A stretch of DNA of 64,000 nt from Bacteroides_E sp964522975 (GCA_964522975.1 CAZFXK010000002.1:1-64000); one strand, 5' to 3'. Positions 7,673 through 17,289 are shown, counted from the stretch's first letter. Program-made: numbers and translations. Notes: generated by a model not told the origin, from the letters alone.

Positions 7673-7791
7673 ATTTATTAAAAATTCCATTGCAAGATTC
7701 TAACCAAAATTAAAGTCAAATATGCACAATGTCCACTTTCATCAGTACAATCGTGTCTATTATTTTACTATCTGGGTTGGCAACAGAAAAG

Positions 7792-7864
7792 AGCGGAAAA
7801 CGAGACTCGAACTCGCGACCCCAACCTTGGCAAGGTTGTGCTCTACCAACTGAGCTATTTCCGC
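7792..7864 (-). tRNA. tRNA-Gly (anticodon GCC)
   Basis: A 73-nt tRNA with a perfect acceptor stem (GCGGAAA / TTTCCGC), D arm AGCTCAGTTGGTAGAGC, anticodon loop TTGCCAA giving GCC, and T loop TTCGAGT. CCA is not encoded. It lies 119 bp upstream of tRNA-Leu on the same strand, with its own candidate promoter. Confidence 0.95.
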
Positions 7865-7874
7865 ATTGCGAATA

Positions 7875-7882
7875 CAAACATA
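7875..7882 (-). promoter_or_regulatory. -7 element for tRNA-Gly
   Basis: CAAACATA on the plus strand reads TATGTTTG, matching TAnnTTTG, 11 bp before the mature tRNA 5' end. Confidence 0.5.
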
Positions 7883-7933
7883 TATATAATTAAAATAAAT
7901 ACAAACCCAACAGTCTGTTTTTAACAATTTATT

Positions 7934-9064
7934 TTAACTCATTCTACCTCGATAATCCTCATAAGTGAACTCACGGTATACCACAGCCTCATCTTTCATT
8001 GTCCAAATTCCCATACCCGGATGATGCACCCCATTAAACATATTTGTTTTTACGGTGGTATAATGAATCATATCTTCAAACACCAAAACATCGCCTACCT
8101 TCAACTCTTTCTGAAAGCTCCAATCACCCATGTAATCTCCACTTAAACAAGAATTTCCACCTAATCGATAAATAAAAGGACCTTCATCACCAATTATTGC
8201 ACCACCTACTTCAGGCTGATATGGCATCTCTAGACAATCGGGCATATGACACGTAAAACTAACATTTAATAGGGCTGTCTTTATCCCTTTATCTTCTACT
8301 ATATCAATAACCTTTGAAGTAAGCACACCGGTTTGCCAAGTAAAAGCGGATCCCGGTTCCAATATGATTTGTAAATGAGGATATCGACTTTTCAACCCCT
8401 TTAACACGCGTATCAAATGTTGAACATCATATTCTTTATGTGTCATTAAATGGCCACCCCCTAAATTCAACCACTTAATCTGATTAAACCAATGAGAAAA
8501 CTTTTTTTCTATATAAACCAAGGTACGTTCTAACGCATAAGAAGAAGATTCACAATGTGTATGACAATGAAACCCTTCGATTCCTTTGGGTAATCTTTTA
8601 GGTAATAAGTCATAGGTTACACCAAAACGAGAGCCGGGAGCCGTAGGATTATAAAGTTCAGTTTCTACTTCAGAGTATTCGGGATTAATACGCAAACCAC
8701 AAGATATGCCTTTATCTCTTGTCCTTGGGTACAAATGATTAAACTGTGTCAATGAGTTAAAAGAGATGTGACTACTATACTGCACAATTTCATCAAACTC
8801 CTCATCTACATAAGCCGGAGAATAAGTATGAGCCTTATTACCAAACTCCTCTACTGCCAATCGTGCCTCAAAAAGCGAACTGGCAGTGCTATATTCAACA
8901 TATTCTCTGAAAATGGGAAAGCTTTTCCACATTGCAAATGATTTAAAAGCCAATATAATTTCAACATCAGCTTCCTGTGCTACCGATTTTATCAACTCTA
9001 AATTCTCTCTCAACCGTTTTTCGTCGATTATATAACAAGGATTCGGAAATTGTGTAATATCCAT
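7934..9064 (-). CDS. nspC: Carboxynorspermidine decarboxylase
   Basis: A 376-residue PLP-dependent decarboxylase of the alanine-racemase fold. It converts carboxynorspermidine or carboxyspermidine to the polyamine, the last step of the alternative polyamine pathway used in Bacteroidetes. The N-terminal TIM barrel carries the PLP lysine in ILAFKSFAMW (around residue 41) and STASSLFEARLA. HCHTHCESSSY, WLNLGGGHLMT and ILEPGSAFTW give further phosphate and active-site contacts. The C-terminal beta domain has GNSCLSGDYMG and the FEDMIHYT block. It starts 22 bp after uvrD and is probably co-transcribed. The partner dehydrogenase gene is not in the window. Confidence 0.92.
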   Translation of the reverse strand: MDITQFPNPCYIIDEKRLRENLELIKSVAQEADVEIILAFKSFAMWKSFPIFREYVEYSTASSLFEARLAVEEFGNKAHTYSPAYVDEEFDEIVQYSSHISFNSLTQFNHLYPRTRDKGISCGLRINPEYSEVETELYNPTAPGSRFGVTYDLLPKRLPKGIEGFHCHTHCESSSYALERTLVYIEKKFSHWFNQIKWLNLGGGHLMTHKEYDVQHLIRVLKGLKSRYPHLQIILEPGSAFTWQTGVLTSKVIDIVEDKGIKTALLNVSFTCHMPDCLEMPYQPEVGGAIIGDEGPFIYRLGGNSCLSGDYMGDWSFQKELKVGDVLVFEDMIHYTTVKTNMFNGVHHPGMGIWTMKDEAVVYREFTYEDYRGRMS

Positions 9065-9086
9065 ATTTATTTGTTTCTATTTTATT

Positions 9087-11405
9087 CTAATCTAATACCT
9101 TGAACCGGGCAAAACGTAATAATAACTGCTTTTCTCCTGCGTGCTTAAACTGTATCTTTGCTTTTGCATTATCTCCTACTCCTTCCACACTAATCACCTC
9201 TCCCAGTCCAAAACGTTCGTGTTCTATAGTCTGTCCGGGAGTTAATTCCGGAATATTACTTGTTGAAGAATCGACAGTAGGAACTATCGTTTTTACCTTT
9301 CTAAGAGTTCTTGTAGGTTTAGAAGCCTGTTCCATCGGAGTATCCTTCTTATCGAATAACGAACGTCCTCGAGATGATACATTAAAGGTAGATGTTCTGA
9401 ATTGACTTGAAGCTCTATCTATTGTATTTCTCAAGGCAAAAGTTTCGGGCATTTCCAGATATTCAGCATCAATCTCTTTTAGGAAACGACTCGGTATACC
9501 CGGCTCTGTCTTCCCATACCGAAAACGGGATTTAGCATAAGACAAGAAGCAGTTCTCCTCAGCTCGGGTTATTGCTACATAAAATAATCGACGTTCTTCT
9601 TCCAAGGCATTGGGCGAATAACCGGACATTCCACTAGGAAACAGATTTTCTTCCATTCCTACTACAAATACATTTTTGAACTCCAAACCTTTTGCAGAGT
9701 GAACGGTCATCAGAGTTATCTTACGATCTTCTTCATCACCAACATCTTGGTCTGTCAACAAAGAAACTTCAGAAAGAAAATCGGACAGATAAACTTGATC
9801 ATTCCCTTCTTCTTCTCTTGATCTACAAAAATCATTAATACCGTTCAGAAGTTCTTCTATGTTCTCCTTACGGCTCATACTTTCCGGTGATGTATCTTTA
9901 ATGATATCTGCTAAAATGCCTGTCTCTTTTATGATTCGCAAAGCCAAATCATAAGCATTACGTTCGGAAGAATCCATTATAAATGAATGAATTAATTTTT
10001 CAAATTGAAGCAAGCGATTTAGGGTTCCTTTATTCAATCCCAACTGAAACTTCTCCGGATTCTTTAACACTTTCCATAGACTCACCCCATTCTGAGTGGC
10101 CGTTTCTAATAGCTTGTCTTGAGAAACCTTACCAATACCACGTGTAGGATAATTAATGATGCGTTTAAAGGCTTCTTCATCGTGAGGGTTGACTACTAAT
10201 CTAAAATAAGCTATTGCATCTTTAATTTCTTTACGTTGATAGAAAGACAAACCTCCATATATGCGATAAGGCAAACCTTTTTTACGCATGGATTCCTCAA
10301 AAACACGACTTTGTGCATTTGTTCGATACAGAATAGCAAAATCGGAGTATTCATAATTAGAGTTTCTTTTTAACTCAACCATTTTGTTTACTACAATCTC
10401 TGCTTCTTCCAAATCGCTATAAGCCTCAATTAACTTTATTTTATTACCTACTTGATTATCCGAAAACACCTCTTTAGGAATTTGCTTCTCATTCTTCTTA
10501 ATCAAACTATTGGCTGCACTTACAATATTTTGAGTTGAACGGTAATTCCGCTCTAACTTAAAAACCTTAGCATTTGGGTAGACTTTTGAAAAGCTTAAAA
10601 TGTTATCTATGTTTGCTCCCCGGAATGAATAAATGCTTTGAGCATCATCTCCTACAACACAAACCTTCTGATGCTCCCGTCCTAACAAAGTAACTATGGC
10701 ATGTTGCGCACTATTCGTATCTTGATATTCATCCACTAATATATACCGGAATTGTTTTTGATATTTCTCAAGTACTTCCGGATGATCTCTTAAAAGCAAG
10801 AAAGTATAGAGTAATAAATCATCAAAATCCATGGCCCCTGCTTGTCGGCAACGCTCCCAGTAAGATACATAAATGGCTTGTATGGCCGGCATCTGAGCAT
10901 TTTTATCGCCTTCATAAAGTTCTTTATGCATAGCGTAGGCAGAAGGTGTAATTAAATGATTTTTTGCATTTGAAATCCGGGCTTGTACAATACTCTCTTT
11001 ATATTTTTTTTCATCTAGATTCATTTGTCTGATGATAGTGCGAATTAAATTGCGACTATCTGAAGAATCATAAATGGTAAAATGAGAAGGGAAACCTAAT
11101 ATATCCGCTTCACGTCTAAGAATACGAGAAAAAATAGAATGAAATGTGCCTACCCATAAATAATGTACCATCTCTTCTCCTACTTGCTGTGCAATTCTTT
11201 CCTTCATCTCGCGGGCCGCTTTATTGGTAAAAGTCAAAGCCAATAGATTCCAAGGCTTATATCCCATCTCTAATAAATGGGCAATTTTATAAGTTAAAAC
11301 ACGTGTTTTACCTGAACCTGCACCGGCAATGACTAGTGAAGGCCCATCATTGTATAAAACTGCAGCTCGCTGATTATCATCTAATTCTGTTAAATAGTTA
11401 GGCAT
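9087..11405 (-). CDS. uvrD: UvrD/PcrA-type 3'-5' DNA helicase
   Basis: A 772-residue superfamily 1A helicase for nucleotide-excision and replication-associated repair. Motifs appear in order: Q motif LDDNQRAAV (8-16), Walker A GAGSGKT (28-34), Ia LALTFTNKAAREM, II LVDEYQDTN (around 226), III VGDDAQSIYSFRGAN, IV LERNYRST, V TVHSAKGLEF and VI EEERRLFYVAITRAE. The C-terminal region ends in a small domain with GQTIEHERFGLGEVISVEG, the RNA-polymerase-contacting Tudor-like tail of PcrA proteins. Length is normal. It heads a probable two-gene operon with nspC, driven from a TATCTTTG element. Confidence 0.95.
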   Translation of the reverse strand: MPNYLTELDDNQRAAVLYNDGPSLVIAGAGSGKTRVLTYKIAHLLEMGYKPWNLLALTFTNKAAREMKERIAQQVGEEMVHYLWVGTFHSIFSRILRREADILGFPSHFTIYDSSDSRNLIRTIIRQMNLDEKKYKESIVQARISNAKNHLITPSAYAMHKELYEGDKNAQMPAIQAIYVSYWERCRQAGAMDFDDLLLYTFLLLRDHPEVLEKYQKQFRYILVDEYQDTNSAQHAIVTLLGREHQKVCVVGDDAQSIYSFRGANIDNILSFSKVYPNAKVFKLERNYRSTQNIVSAANSLIKKNEKQIPKEVFSDNQVGNKIKLIEAYSDLEEAEIVVNKMVELKRNSNYEYSDFAILYRTNAQSRVFEESMRKKGLPYRIYGGLSFYQRKEIKDAIAYFRLVVNPHDEEAFKRIINYPTRGIGKVSQDKLLETATQNGVSLWKVLKNPEKFQLGLNKGTLNRLLQFEKLIHSFIMDSSERNAYDLALRIIKETGILADIIKDTSPESMSRKENIEELLNGINDFCRSREEEGNDQVYLSDFLSEVSLLTDQDVGDEEDRKITLMTVHSAKGLEFKNVFVVGMEENLFPSGMSGYSPNALEEERRLFYVAITRAEENCFLSYAKSRFRYGKTEPGIPSRFLKEIDAEYLEMPETFALRNTIDRASSQFRTSTFNVSSRGRSLFDKKDTPMEQASKPTRTLRKVKTIVPTVDSSTSNIPELTPGQTIEHERFGLGEVISVEGVGDNAKAKIQFKHAGEKQLLLRFARFKVLD

Positions 11406-11437
11406 ACAATCCTCTTCCTTTAATTAAATTACAAAGA

Positions 11438-11445
11438 CAAAGATA
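11438..11445 (-). promoter_or_regulatory. -7 element for uvrD-nspC
   Basis: CAAAGATA (TATCTTTG on the minus strand), 33 bp upstream of the uvrD start. Confidence 0.55.
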
Positions 11446-11574
11446 TAAGAAAGTTTATTGAACAGAGAACAATTTTAGGGGTTATGACGTTTTAATATTT
11501 GAAAAAGGTTTCATTAATTAATTTAATAAATAAAGCATATGAAACTATTATTAACCACATTAATTCTTATGATT

Positions 11575-12162
11575 ATGAATTTTGATATGCCCAAATTACC
11601 GTATGCAAATGATGCATTACAACCAGTTATAAGTGAAGAAACTATAGATTTTCATTATGGTAAACACTTACAAAACTATGTAAATACATTAAACAACCTA
11701 ATTAAAGGTACCGAGTATGAAAACAAATCATTGAACGACATTGTCAAAACTGCACCTGATGGAGGTATTTTCAACAATGCCGGACAAGTATTAAATCATA
11801 CTTTATACTTTTTACAATTCACCGGTTCTCAAGAACAAAAAGAGCCTAAAGGAAAATTAGCCGAAGCTATTAAACGCGACTTTGGTAGTTTCCAGGAGTT
11901 CCAAAATGCATTCAATGAAGCATCTACTACTTTATTTGGATCCGGATGGTCTTGGCTATCTGTAGACCAAGATGGTAAATTACAGATAACAAAAGAAACG
12001 AATGGTAGCAACCCTCTTCGTCACGGATTAAAACCTTTATTGGGATTTGATGTTTGGGAACACTCTTATTATCTTGATTACCAAAACAGACGTGCAGACC
12101 ATATCAAAGCATTATGGGACATCATTGACTGGCCTGTTGTTGAAAAAAGATTCGAAGAGTAA
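11575..12162 (+). CDS. sodB: Superoxide dismutase [Fe/Mn]
   Basis: A Fe/Mn superoxide dismutase converting superoxide to oxygen and hydrogen peroxide in the cytosol. Counting from ATG 11575 it has 195 residues. Metal ligands are visible: His in DFHYGKHLQNYV, His in GQVLNHTLYFLQ, and Asp and His in GFDVWEHSYYLDY. GSGWSWL is the family motif. The frame also opens at 11539, adding 12 hydrophobic residues (MKLLLTTLILMI) without a cleavage site. Related Bacteroides enzymes start at MxxxMPKLPYA, so the inner ATG is preferred. Cambialistic metal use is known in relatives but cannot be read here. Terminator follows directly. Confidence 0.93.
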   Translation: MNFDMPKLPYANDALQPVISEETIDFHYGKHLQNYVNTLNNLIKGTEYENKSLNDIVKTAPDGGIFNNAGQVLNHTLYFLQFTGSQEQKEPKGKLAEAIKRDFGSFQEFQNAFNEASTTLFGSGWSWLSVDQDGKLQITKETNGSNPLRHGLKPLLGFDVWEHSYYLDYQNRRADHIKALWDIIDWPVVEKRFEE

Positions 12163-12197
12163 TCCTTTCCTTTGATCAACACAACTAAATTATAATG

Positions 12198-12230
12198 AAA
12201 AGACGAGTAGCTTTTGCTATTCGTCTTTTT
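12198..12230 (+). terminator. Terminator of the superoxide dismutase gene
   Basis: A 14-bp stem with one G-T pair (AAAAGACGAGTAGC / GCTATTCGTCTTTT), TTTT loop and a T tract. Confidence 0.8.
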
Positions 12231-12385
12231 TCTTCAGTTTCTCCTACTAACTTTAGACATCTCTTTCCACACATCTTCTTCAACAATCGGCATAAAAAAT
12301 CCCTCATTCGGTCTCACATGGAATAAAATAGATTAGAGTAAGAGTAGAAACCTCTTAAATATTCACAAGTCACGAAAAAAACACC

Positions 12386-12393
12386 TATTTTTG
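12386..12393 (+). promoter_or_regulatory. -7 element for rlmD
   Basis: TATTTTTG, matching TAnnTTTG, 38 bp before the GTG start of rlmD. Confidence 0.5.
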
Positions 12394-12430
12394 TAATTAA
12401 TACTTATGTGTTTCATAAACAGAGAATAAC

Positions 12431-13858
12431 GTGGCAAAAAGAAAAAAACAACACCCTATATTAGAAAAAGTAACCATAACCGACGTTGCAGCAGAAGGAA
12501 AGGCCATAGCCAAAGTAGATGATTTAGTCATTTTCGTGCCTTATGTTGTGCCGGGTGATGTGGTTGATTTACAACTTAAAAGAAAGCGCAAACGATTTGC
12601 TGAAGCTGAAGCCATTCGTTTCCATAATTATTCGTCCACACGCACGGAACCCTTTTGTGAGCATTTCGGGATTTGCGGGGGATGCAAATGGCAAATGCTT
12701 CCTTATGAAGAACAATTAAAATATAAGCAACAACAGGTATACGACAACTTGAAACGAATTGGAAAAGTGGATTTTCCGGAAATCACTCCTATCATAGGTT
12801 CTAAAAAAACCACTTTTTACCGAAACAAATTGGAATTTACCTTTTCAAACAAACGTTGGCTTACTCGAGATGAAATAGAACAAGATGTTATATACGATCA
12901 AATGAATGCACTTGGGTTCCATATTCCCGGAGCGTTTGATAAGGTGTTAGACATCAACTCGTGTTGGTTACAAAGCGAGTTATCCAATAAAATACGCAAT
13001 GCGATCAAAGAGTATGCATTAACACACGATTACTCTTTTTTTGATATCAGAGAGCATGAAGGTATGTTACGGACATTAATTATCCGGACTTCTTCTACAG
13101 GAGAAGTGATGGTTATCCTTTCTTGTCAAATTAAATCGGATAAAGAGAAACAACTTTTTGATGACCTATTGCACTACCTATCGGAGACCTTTCCTGAAAT
13201 CACCTCTTTACAATATGTTGTAAATAACAAAGTCAATGAAATCATCACCGACTTAGAAATTCACACCTATAAAGGGAACTCCTACTTATATGAGGAGATG
13301 GAAGGATTAAAATTTAAGATAGGCCCTATTTCTTTCTATCAAACAAATTCGGAACAAGCTTATGAACTTTACAAAGTCGTTCGCAATTTAGCTAAACTAA
13401 ATAGAAATGAACTTGTCTACGATTTATACACAGGAACAGGAACCATCGCCAATTTCATCGCTCGTGAAGCAAAAGAGGTTGTAGGCATAGAATATATTCC
13501 GGAAGCCATTGAAGATGCAAAAGAGAATTCCCGCATCAACAACATAACAAACACCAAATTCTTTGCAGGCGATATGAAAGACCTCCTTACGCCAAATTTT
13601 ATCATTGAACATGGACAACCCGATGTAATCATTACCGATCCCCCTCGTGCAGGTATGCATAAAGACGTGGTTGAGGTAATTCTACAAACGGCTCCTTCAC
13701 GCATTGTTTATGTAAGTTGTAATCCTGCTACCCAAGCACGCGATGTAGAACTGTTAAGTGAAAAATATAAAATTGCTGCAGTTCAACCGGTGGATATGTT
13801 CCCTCATACCCAACACGTAGAAAATGTTATATTATTAGAAAAGAAAGATGAAGAATAG
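12431..13858 (+). CDS. rlmD: 23S rRNA (uracil-5-)-methyltransferase RlmD/RumA family
   Basis: A 475-residue TRAM-TrmA/RumA methyltransferase that makes m5U in 23S rRNA with S-adenosylmethionine. An N-terminal TRAM domain (about 10-65) is followed by the Fe-S cluster motif CEHFGICGGCKW (Cys76, 82, 85), with a fourth Cys in DINSCWLQ. The methyltransferase core has YDLYTGTGTIA, the DPPRAGMHKD block, and the catalytic cysteine in VSCNPATQARD. Close relatives methylate U1939 or U747, so the exact target is inferred. The start is GTG. The 3' end overlaps the next gene by 11 bases, giving a two-gene RNA-modification operon. Confidence 0.9.
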   Translation: MAKRKKQHPILEKVTITDVAAEGKAIAKVDDLVIFVPYVVPGDVVDLQLKRKRKRFAEAEAIRFHNYSSTRTEPFCEHFGICGGCKWQMLPYEEQLKYKQQQVYDNLKRIGKVDFPEITPIIGSKKTTFYRNKLEFTFSNKRWLTRDEIEQDVIYDQMNALGFHIPGAFDKVLDINSCWLQSELSNKIRNAIKEYALTHDYSFFDIREHEGMLRTLIIRTSSTGEVMVILSCQIKSDKEKQLFDDLLHYLSETFPEITSLQYVVNNKVNEIITDLEIHTYKGNSYLYEEMEGLKFKIGPISFYQTNSEQAYELYKVVRNLAKLNRNELVYDLYTGTGTIANFIAREAKEVVGIEYIPEAIEDAKENSRINNITNTKFFAGDMKDLLTPNFIIEHGQPDVIITDPPRAGMHKDVVEVILQTAPSRIVYVSCNPATQARDVELLSEKYKIAAVQPVDMFPHTQHVENVILLEKKDEE

Positions 13859-14753
13859 AAAAGACAATTATGCTAGGGCCAAAAGTAGGTTTACAAATTA
13901 TCAGGTAACTGAGTCTACTACATTAATGGAGTTCTTAGCACAAAAAATGCCTGAAGCCAGTAGAGCAACATTAAAGAATCTTTTAACCCGAAGATTAGTA
14001 CATATCAATGGAGTCATTACCACTCAATACAATTACCCACTGGAATCCGGTATGAGAGTCCAAATCAGCAATGATAAGAATAGAATGCCGTTTAAGAGTG
14101 ATCTCATCAATATTGTACACGAAGATGCTTATTTTATCATCATCGATAAGTTTGCCGGTACTCCATCTAGTCCCATTCGTGGAAGAGAAACTAAAAGTTC
14201 GGCCTTGTATATATTAGAAAACTACATCAGAAAATATAACCCCCGAAGAAAAATATATCCTATCTATAAGATGGATGAGGAATTTTCCGGACTAATGGTT
14301 TTTGCCAAAGATGAGCAAACCAAGGAATCTTTTGAAGATAAATGGAATACTTTAGTAAAAAACTATGCTTTTTTAGCCATTTGTGAAGGAAAACCTCAAA
14401 AAGATTCAGGGCTTATCACCTCTTGGATGATTGATGGACAGGTCTATTATGCTCACTCCTCTATGAGTAGTCAACAAATTAATAAAGCAGAAACAAAATA
14501 CCGAGTGATTAAAGAACTTCCTCAACATCGTTTTTTAATTGAATTTTCTCCTGCTTCACCTAAAGCAAATCAAATAAGACTTCACGCAAAAGAGTTGGGG
14601 TGTCCCATTATTGGTGATAAAAAATTCCATCCTGACAGTAAAAGTGAGAATTTATTGGCTCACGCATTTAAATTTGATTTCATTCACCCGGTAACGAAAG
14701 AATTCATCCAAATAGAAAAACCTCTACCCAATTATATGCAAGCTCTTTTATAA
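13848..14753 (+). CDS. RluA-family pseudouridine synthase
   Basis: A 301-residue RNA pseudouridine synthase. An N-terminal S4-like RNA-binding domain (LLTRRLVHINGVI, GMRVQIS) precedes the catalytic domain. The usual HRLDxxTSG motif appears as YKMDEEFSGLMVFAKD (around residue 143), keeping the catalytic aspartate but not the H-R-L context, so it belongs to a divergent branch of the family. Later blocks KLxYxAxxEG (KNYAFLAICEG), ETKYRVI and IRLHAKELGCPIIGDKKF are conserved. Target site unknown. Its start lies inside the rlmD stop region, implying coupled translation. The downstream gene is convergent. Confidence 0.85.
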   Translation: MKNRKDNYARAKSRFTNYQVTESTTLMEFLAQKMPEASRATLKNLLTRRLVHINGVITTQYNYPLESGMRVQISNDKNRMPFKSDLINIVHEDAYFIIIDKFAGTPSSPIRGRETKSSALYILENYIRKYNPRRKIYPIYKMDEEFSGLMVFAKDEQTKESFEDKWNTLVKNYAFLAICEGKPQKDSGLITSWMIDGQVYYAHSSMSSQQINKAETKYRVIKELPQHRFLIEFSPASPKANQIRLHAKELGCPIIGDKKFHPDSKSENLLAHAFKFDFIHPVTKEFIQIEKPLPNYMQALL

Positions 14754-14764
14754 GAGTTTGCATT

Positions 14765-15175
14765 TTACCTTACCCGATAAAAACTTACCTGAATCCCTCT
14801 TCCTATTTCAAAATCTCTCTCATTAAAATAGAATTCACCTTCTATTCTATTACGACTCATAGACCAAACCTGCAGAAAACAGACATTACGAGCATAATCT
14901 AAAATCAACACATCTCTATCGTATGGGGACCAAAACCAGTTAAATTCTTTTCTACCATAGAGTGCACCATCCCAATCATAAAACTGTTCCTCAAATCCAT
15001 ATTCATCCCAAGCAAAATAAAAGACACTAAACAAAGGTTCTCCGGAAGAATTAGATTCGTATAAATCAACCTCCCAGTATTGATTCACTAAATAATCCTC
15101 ATATATCCAATCATCATCACAAGAAACAGTGAAGATAAAAAAAGAAAACAAGAGCAGAATATAACGTTTATACAT
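14765..15175 (-). CDS. Small aromatic- and acid-rich lipoprotein, unknown family
   Basis: A 136-residue lipoprotein. The signal peptide ends in a lipobox (FTVSC, Cys19) followed by acidic residues (DDDW), consistent with surface export in Bacteroidetes. The mature part is unusually rich in W, Y, F, D and E (for example FYFAWDEYGFEEQFYDWDG and KEFNWFWSPYDRD). It ends in strands WSMSRNRIEGEFYF and VSFYRVR, suggesting a small lipocalin-like or beta-sandwich barrel. I recognise no family. It is separated from the TonB-receptor pair by a terminator and is probably transcribed alone. Confidence 0.7.
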   Translation of the reverse strand: MYKRYILLLFSFFIFTVSCDDDWIYEDYLVNQYWEVDLYESNSSGEPLFSVFYFAWDEYGFEEQFYDWDGALYGRKEFNWFWSPYDRDVLILDYARNVCFLQVWSMSRNRIEGEFYFNERDFEIGRGIQVSFYRVR

Positions 15176-15250
15176 AGATTCTTAATTTACATTTAATTTA
15201 TATAGATGTAAAAATAAGCATTATATTGAAATAAGAATAAAAATTACAAA

Positions 15251-15282
15251 AAAAGAGACCCGAATTGGATCGAATCTCTTTT
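15251..15282 (-). terminator. Terminator of the TonB-receptor/lipoprotein unit
   Basis: An 8-bp outer stem (AAAAGAGA / TCTCTTTT) with a 16-nt internal region and a T run on the minus strand, 46 bp past the lipoprotein stop. Confidence 0.6.
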
Positions 15283-15327
15283 GTTATAACTTTTCTACAA
15301 CCTAAAACAGGTTGATATTAAAATTCA

Positions 15328-17277
15328 TTATTCATCAGCAGCATATTCGTCTACCTTTCCTGTATCCTCTGATGTTCTTCTTAAAGCTTTCCACTCTTTA
15401 TCACCCACACATTTAAATTCATAGGTATAATATGCATTCGTTAAGGTAGAGCTTGGGTCAGTATAAATTAGTACCCGTGTTATTTTAGCCAATTGCTCAA
15501 TTCCTGAAACCTCCGGAACCGCATTAGGATGGGCAGAAGCCAAAAATATGGCTAAACCTTGTATCGTTCGTTCATCCATGAATTTTGTTTTCTCTTTAGC
15601 ATCTCCACTAATAGGGTATGCAGGGTCTTTTGAACGATCTTTATCTCTATATGTTATATTCGTGAAATGGGCATTAAATCCATAATAAAATTCAGCATTC
15701 CCTCTATCATCTAAGAGTTCCTTGTTTTCAAGTCCTTCATGAGTAGCGACATAATCAACCACCATTTGAAAACCAGTAGTGTTTTTATTAAAATCGATTA
15801 ATAGAGTAGGATCGAATAACCAACCGTCTTTTTCTGTTAAAATAAATTGAGATTGAGACTCAACTTCCCAAGTTGTACGTTTCCATACCTCATTCGTCAA
15901 TATGTATTCTTCAGCCGTTGCTTTATCCGACCAAGTATAATAAACCACCTTTTTTACCGTCCCATCCATTTCATAAGGATATTTTTGACTTAAGAAAATG
16001 GGGATTTTATGATAAGCCACCTCAGGTTTGCTTATATTTGGATAACCTTCTCCCATAGCCGTATATTCCTCAGGCTGAATAACCACTAAAGAATTATCCG
16101 CATCTAACGCCCATTCATTATTTCCTTTATGTTCAAAAACGGCATATTGTAACTCCCTATCTTCAACTGCAATACCGGGCACCAATTTTGAAATTTTGAG
16201 GTTATCCAGTTGATAAGTAGTTGTTTTTCTATCATTGCCTTCAAGACCAGGACTTTCATCTCCATCATACTGGAAGGCTACATAAATTTTCTTTCCTTTA
16301 TAGGCATCCAACAACATTTCCCCGGCAGGATGCATATTCCCATCTTTAACCCCTAAATCAAACTGATTGGAAACATCTGTCCAGGTAGCCTCCTTAATTT
16401 TATTTTCATCTCCCGAGAAGTCTGTAGAGATTAAAACCGATAAGATATCCTGCGTAAAGTTTCTTACATTAACATCAAAAGACAATTTAATGCCCTCTAC
16501 GTTTTCTAATTCAACGGCAGGAGTAATTAACCATAAATCGTTTTTACCTTTAGATTTATATGAACTAACATTTGCATAATTATTACCACTAAAGGAACGT
16601 CCTTCCCATTTATAAGTTCCAACCAAATCCACATTAATCCAACCCTCAAGATTAATCTCCTCATAAGCTACTAATGCTTCAAAATCCTCTTGAAGGAAAT
16701 AAGATTCTACGGTTTCATCTTTGGGTTCATCTTTTGAATAGTAATAGTTTACATTCTGTTTTACACCTGCTTCAGCATCCGGAAATTGAACAGCTAAAAG
16801 AGCCGGAATTTCATCTTTAGGAGCTTTTTTCGGAGTAAACGCTTCAACATACATCTGCTCATCTCCCCAAACCGTTTGATAATCCGCAGTAGAGATCTTA
16901 TAAGACTCCCCAGCATAAGCCGCAATGTTTTCATCCACATTGTGAATCTCTTTATAACCAACCTTAACGGAAGAAGTTGGATCAGCAGCAAAATATTCCT
17001 TGGCTAATAACTTTGGCAAATAGGTTGCTGCCGGAGCCACAGTTGGAGAAAAAGCTTTATGCTGATTAATGAAATCTTTTGCCTCTTTATCCTCATCGCC
17101 TAAAGCAGACACTAATGTAGAATAAAGAGCATCATTCATTGCAATCTCTTTCCTTACGATATTCTTTACTCCTGTTTTCTCTTCAAAGCCTTCAAAATCG
17201 GTTGTAGCATTATCACAGGCAAAGAAAAGACCTACAACACAGAAGAAGGCTACTATTTTATATCTATAATTTTTCAT
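15328..17277 (-). CDS. Large surface lipoprotein with a choice-of-anchor-J-like domain
   Basis: A 649-residue lipoprotein with lipobox GLFFAC (Cys21) followed by DNATTD. Around residues 190-365 lies a jelly-roll segment of the choice-of-anchor J / DUF5017 kind (LEGWINVDLVGTYKWEGRSF, LWLITPAVELENVEGIKLSF, TTTYQLDNLKISKL). On each side is a related block, an internal duplication: about 135-180 (QTVWGD, PALLAVQFPDA, VNYYYSK) and about 400-450 (EYTAMGEGYPN, PIFLSQKYPY, KVVYYTWSDK). Placed 12 bp after a TonB-dependent receptor gene, it most likely acts as the ligand-capturing outer-membrane partner. Ligand unknown. Its partner receptor is interrupted, so the system may be inactive here. Confidence 0.75.
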   Translation of the reverse strand: MKNYRYKIVAFFCVVGLFFACDNATTDFEGFEEKTGVKNIVRKEIAMNDALYSTLVSALGDEDKEAKDFINQHKAFSPTVAPAATYLPKLLAKEYFAADPTSSVKVGYKEIHNVDENIAAYAGESYKISTADYQTVWGDEQMYVEAFTPKKAPKDEIPALLAVQFPDAEAGVKQNVNYYYSKDEPKDETVESYFLQEDFEALVAYEEINLEGWINVDLVGTYKWEGRSFSGNNYANVSSYKSKGKNDLWLITPAVELENVEGIKLSFDVNVRNFTQDILSVLISTDFSGDENKIKEATWTDVSNQFDLGVKDGNMHPAGEMLLDAYKGKKIYVAFQYDGDESPGLEGNDRKTTTYQLDNLKISKLVPGIAVEDRELQYAVFEHKGNNEWALDADNSLVVIQPEEYTAMGEGYPNISKPEVAYHKIPIFLSQKYPYEMDGTVKKVVYYTWSDKATAEEYILTNEVWKRTTWEVESQSQFILTEKDGWLFDPTLLIDFNKNTTGFQMVVDYVATHEGLENKELLDDRGNAEFYYGFNAHFTNITYRDKDRSKDPAYPISGDAKEKTKFMDERTIQGLAIFLASAHPNAVPEVSGIEQLAKITRVLIYTDPSSTLTNAYYTYEFKCVGDKEWKALRRTSEDTGKVDEYAADE

Positions 17278-17289
17278 ACTATCTCAAAT

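Noticed and set aside
7589..7864. tRNA pair as a phage or island attachment site
   Set aside because: No direct repeat of a tRNA 3' end, no integrase and no foreign genes were seen nearby.
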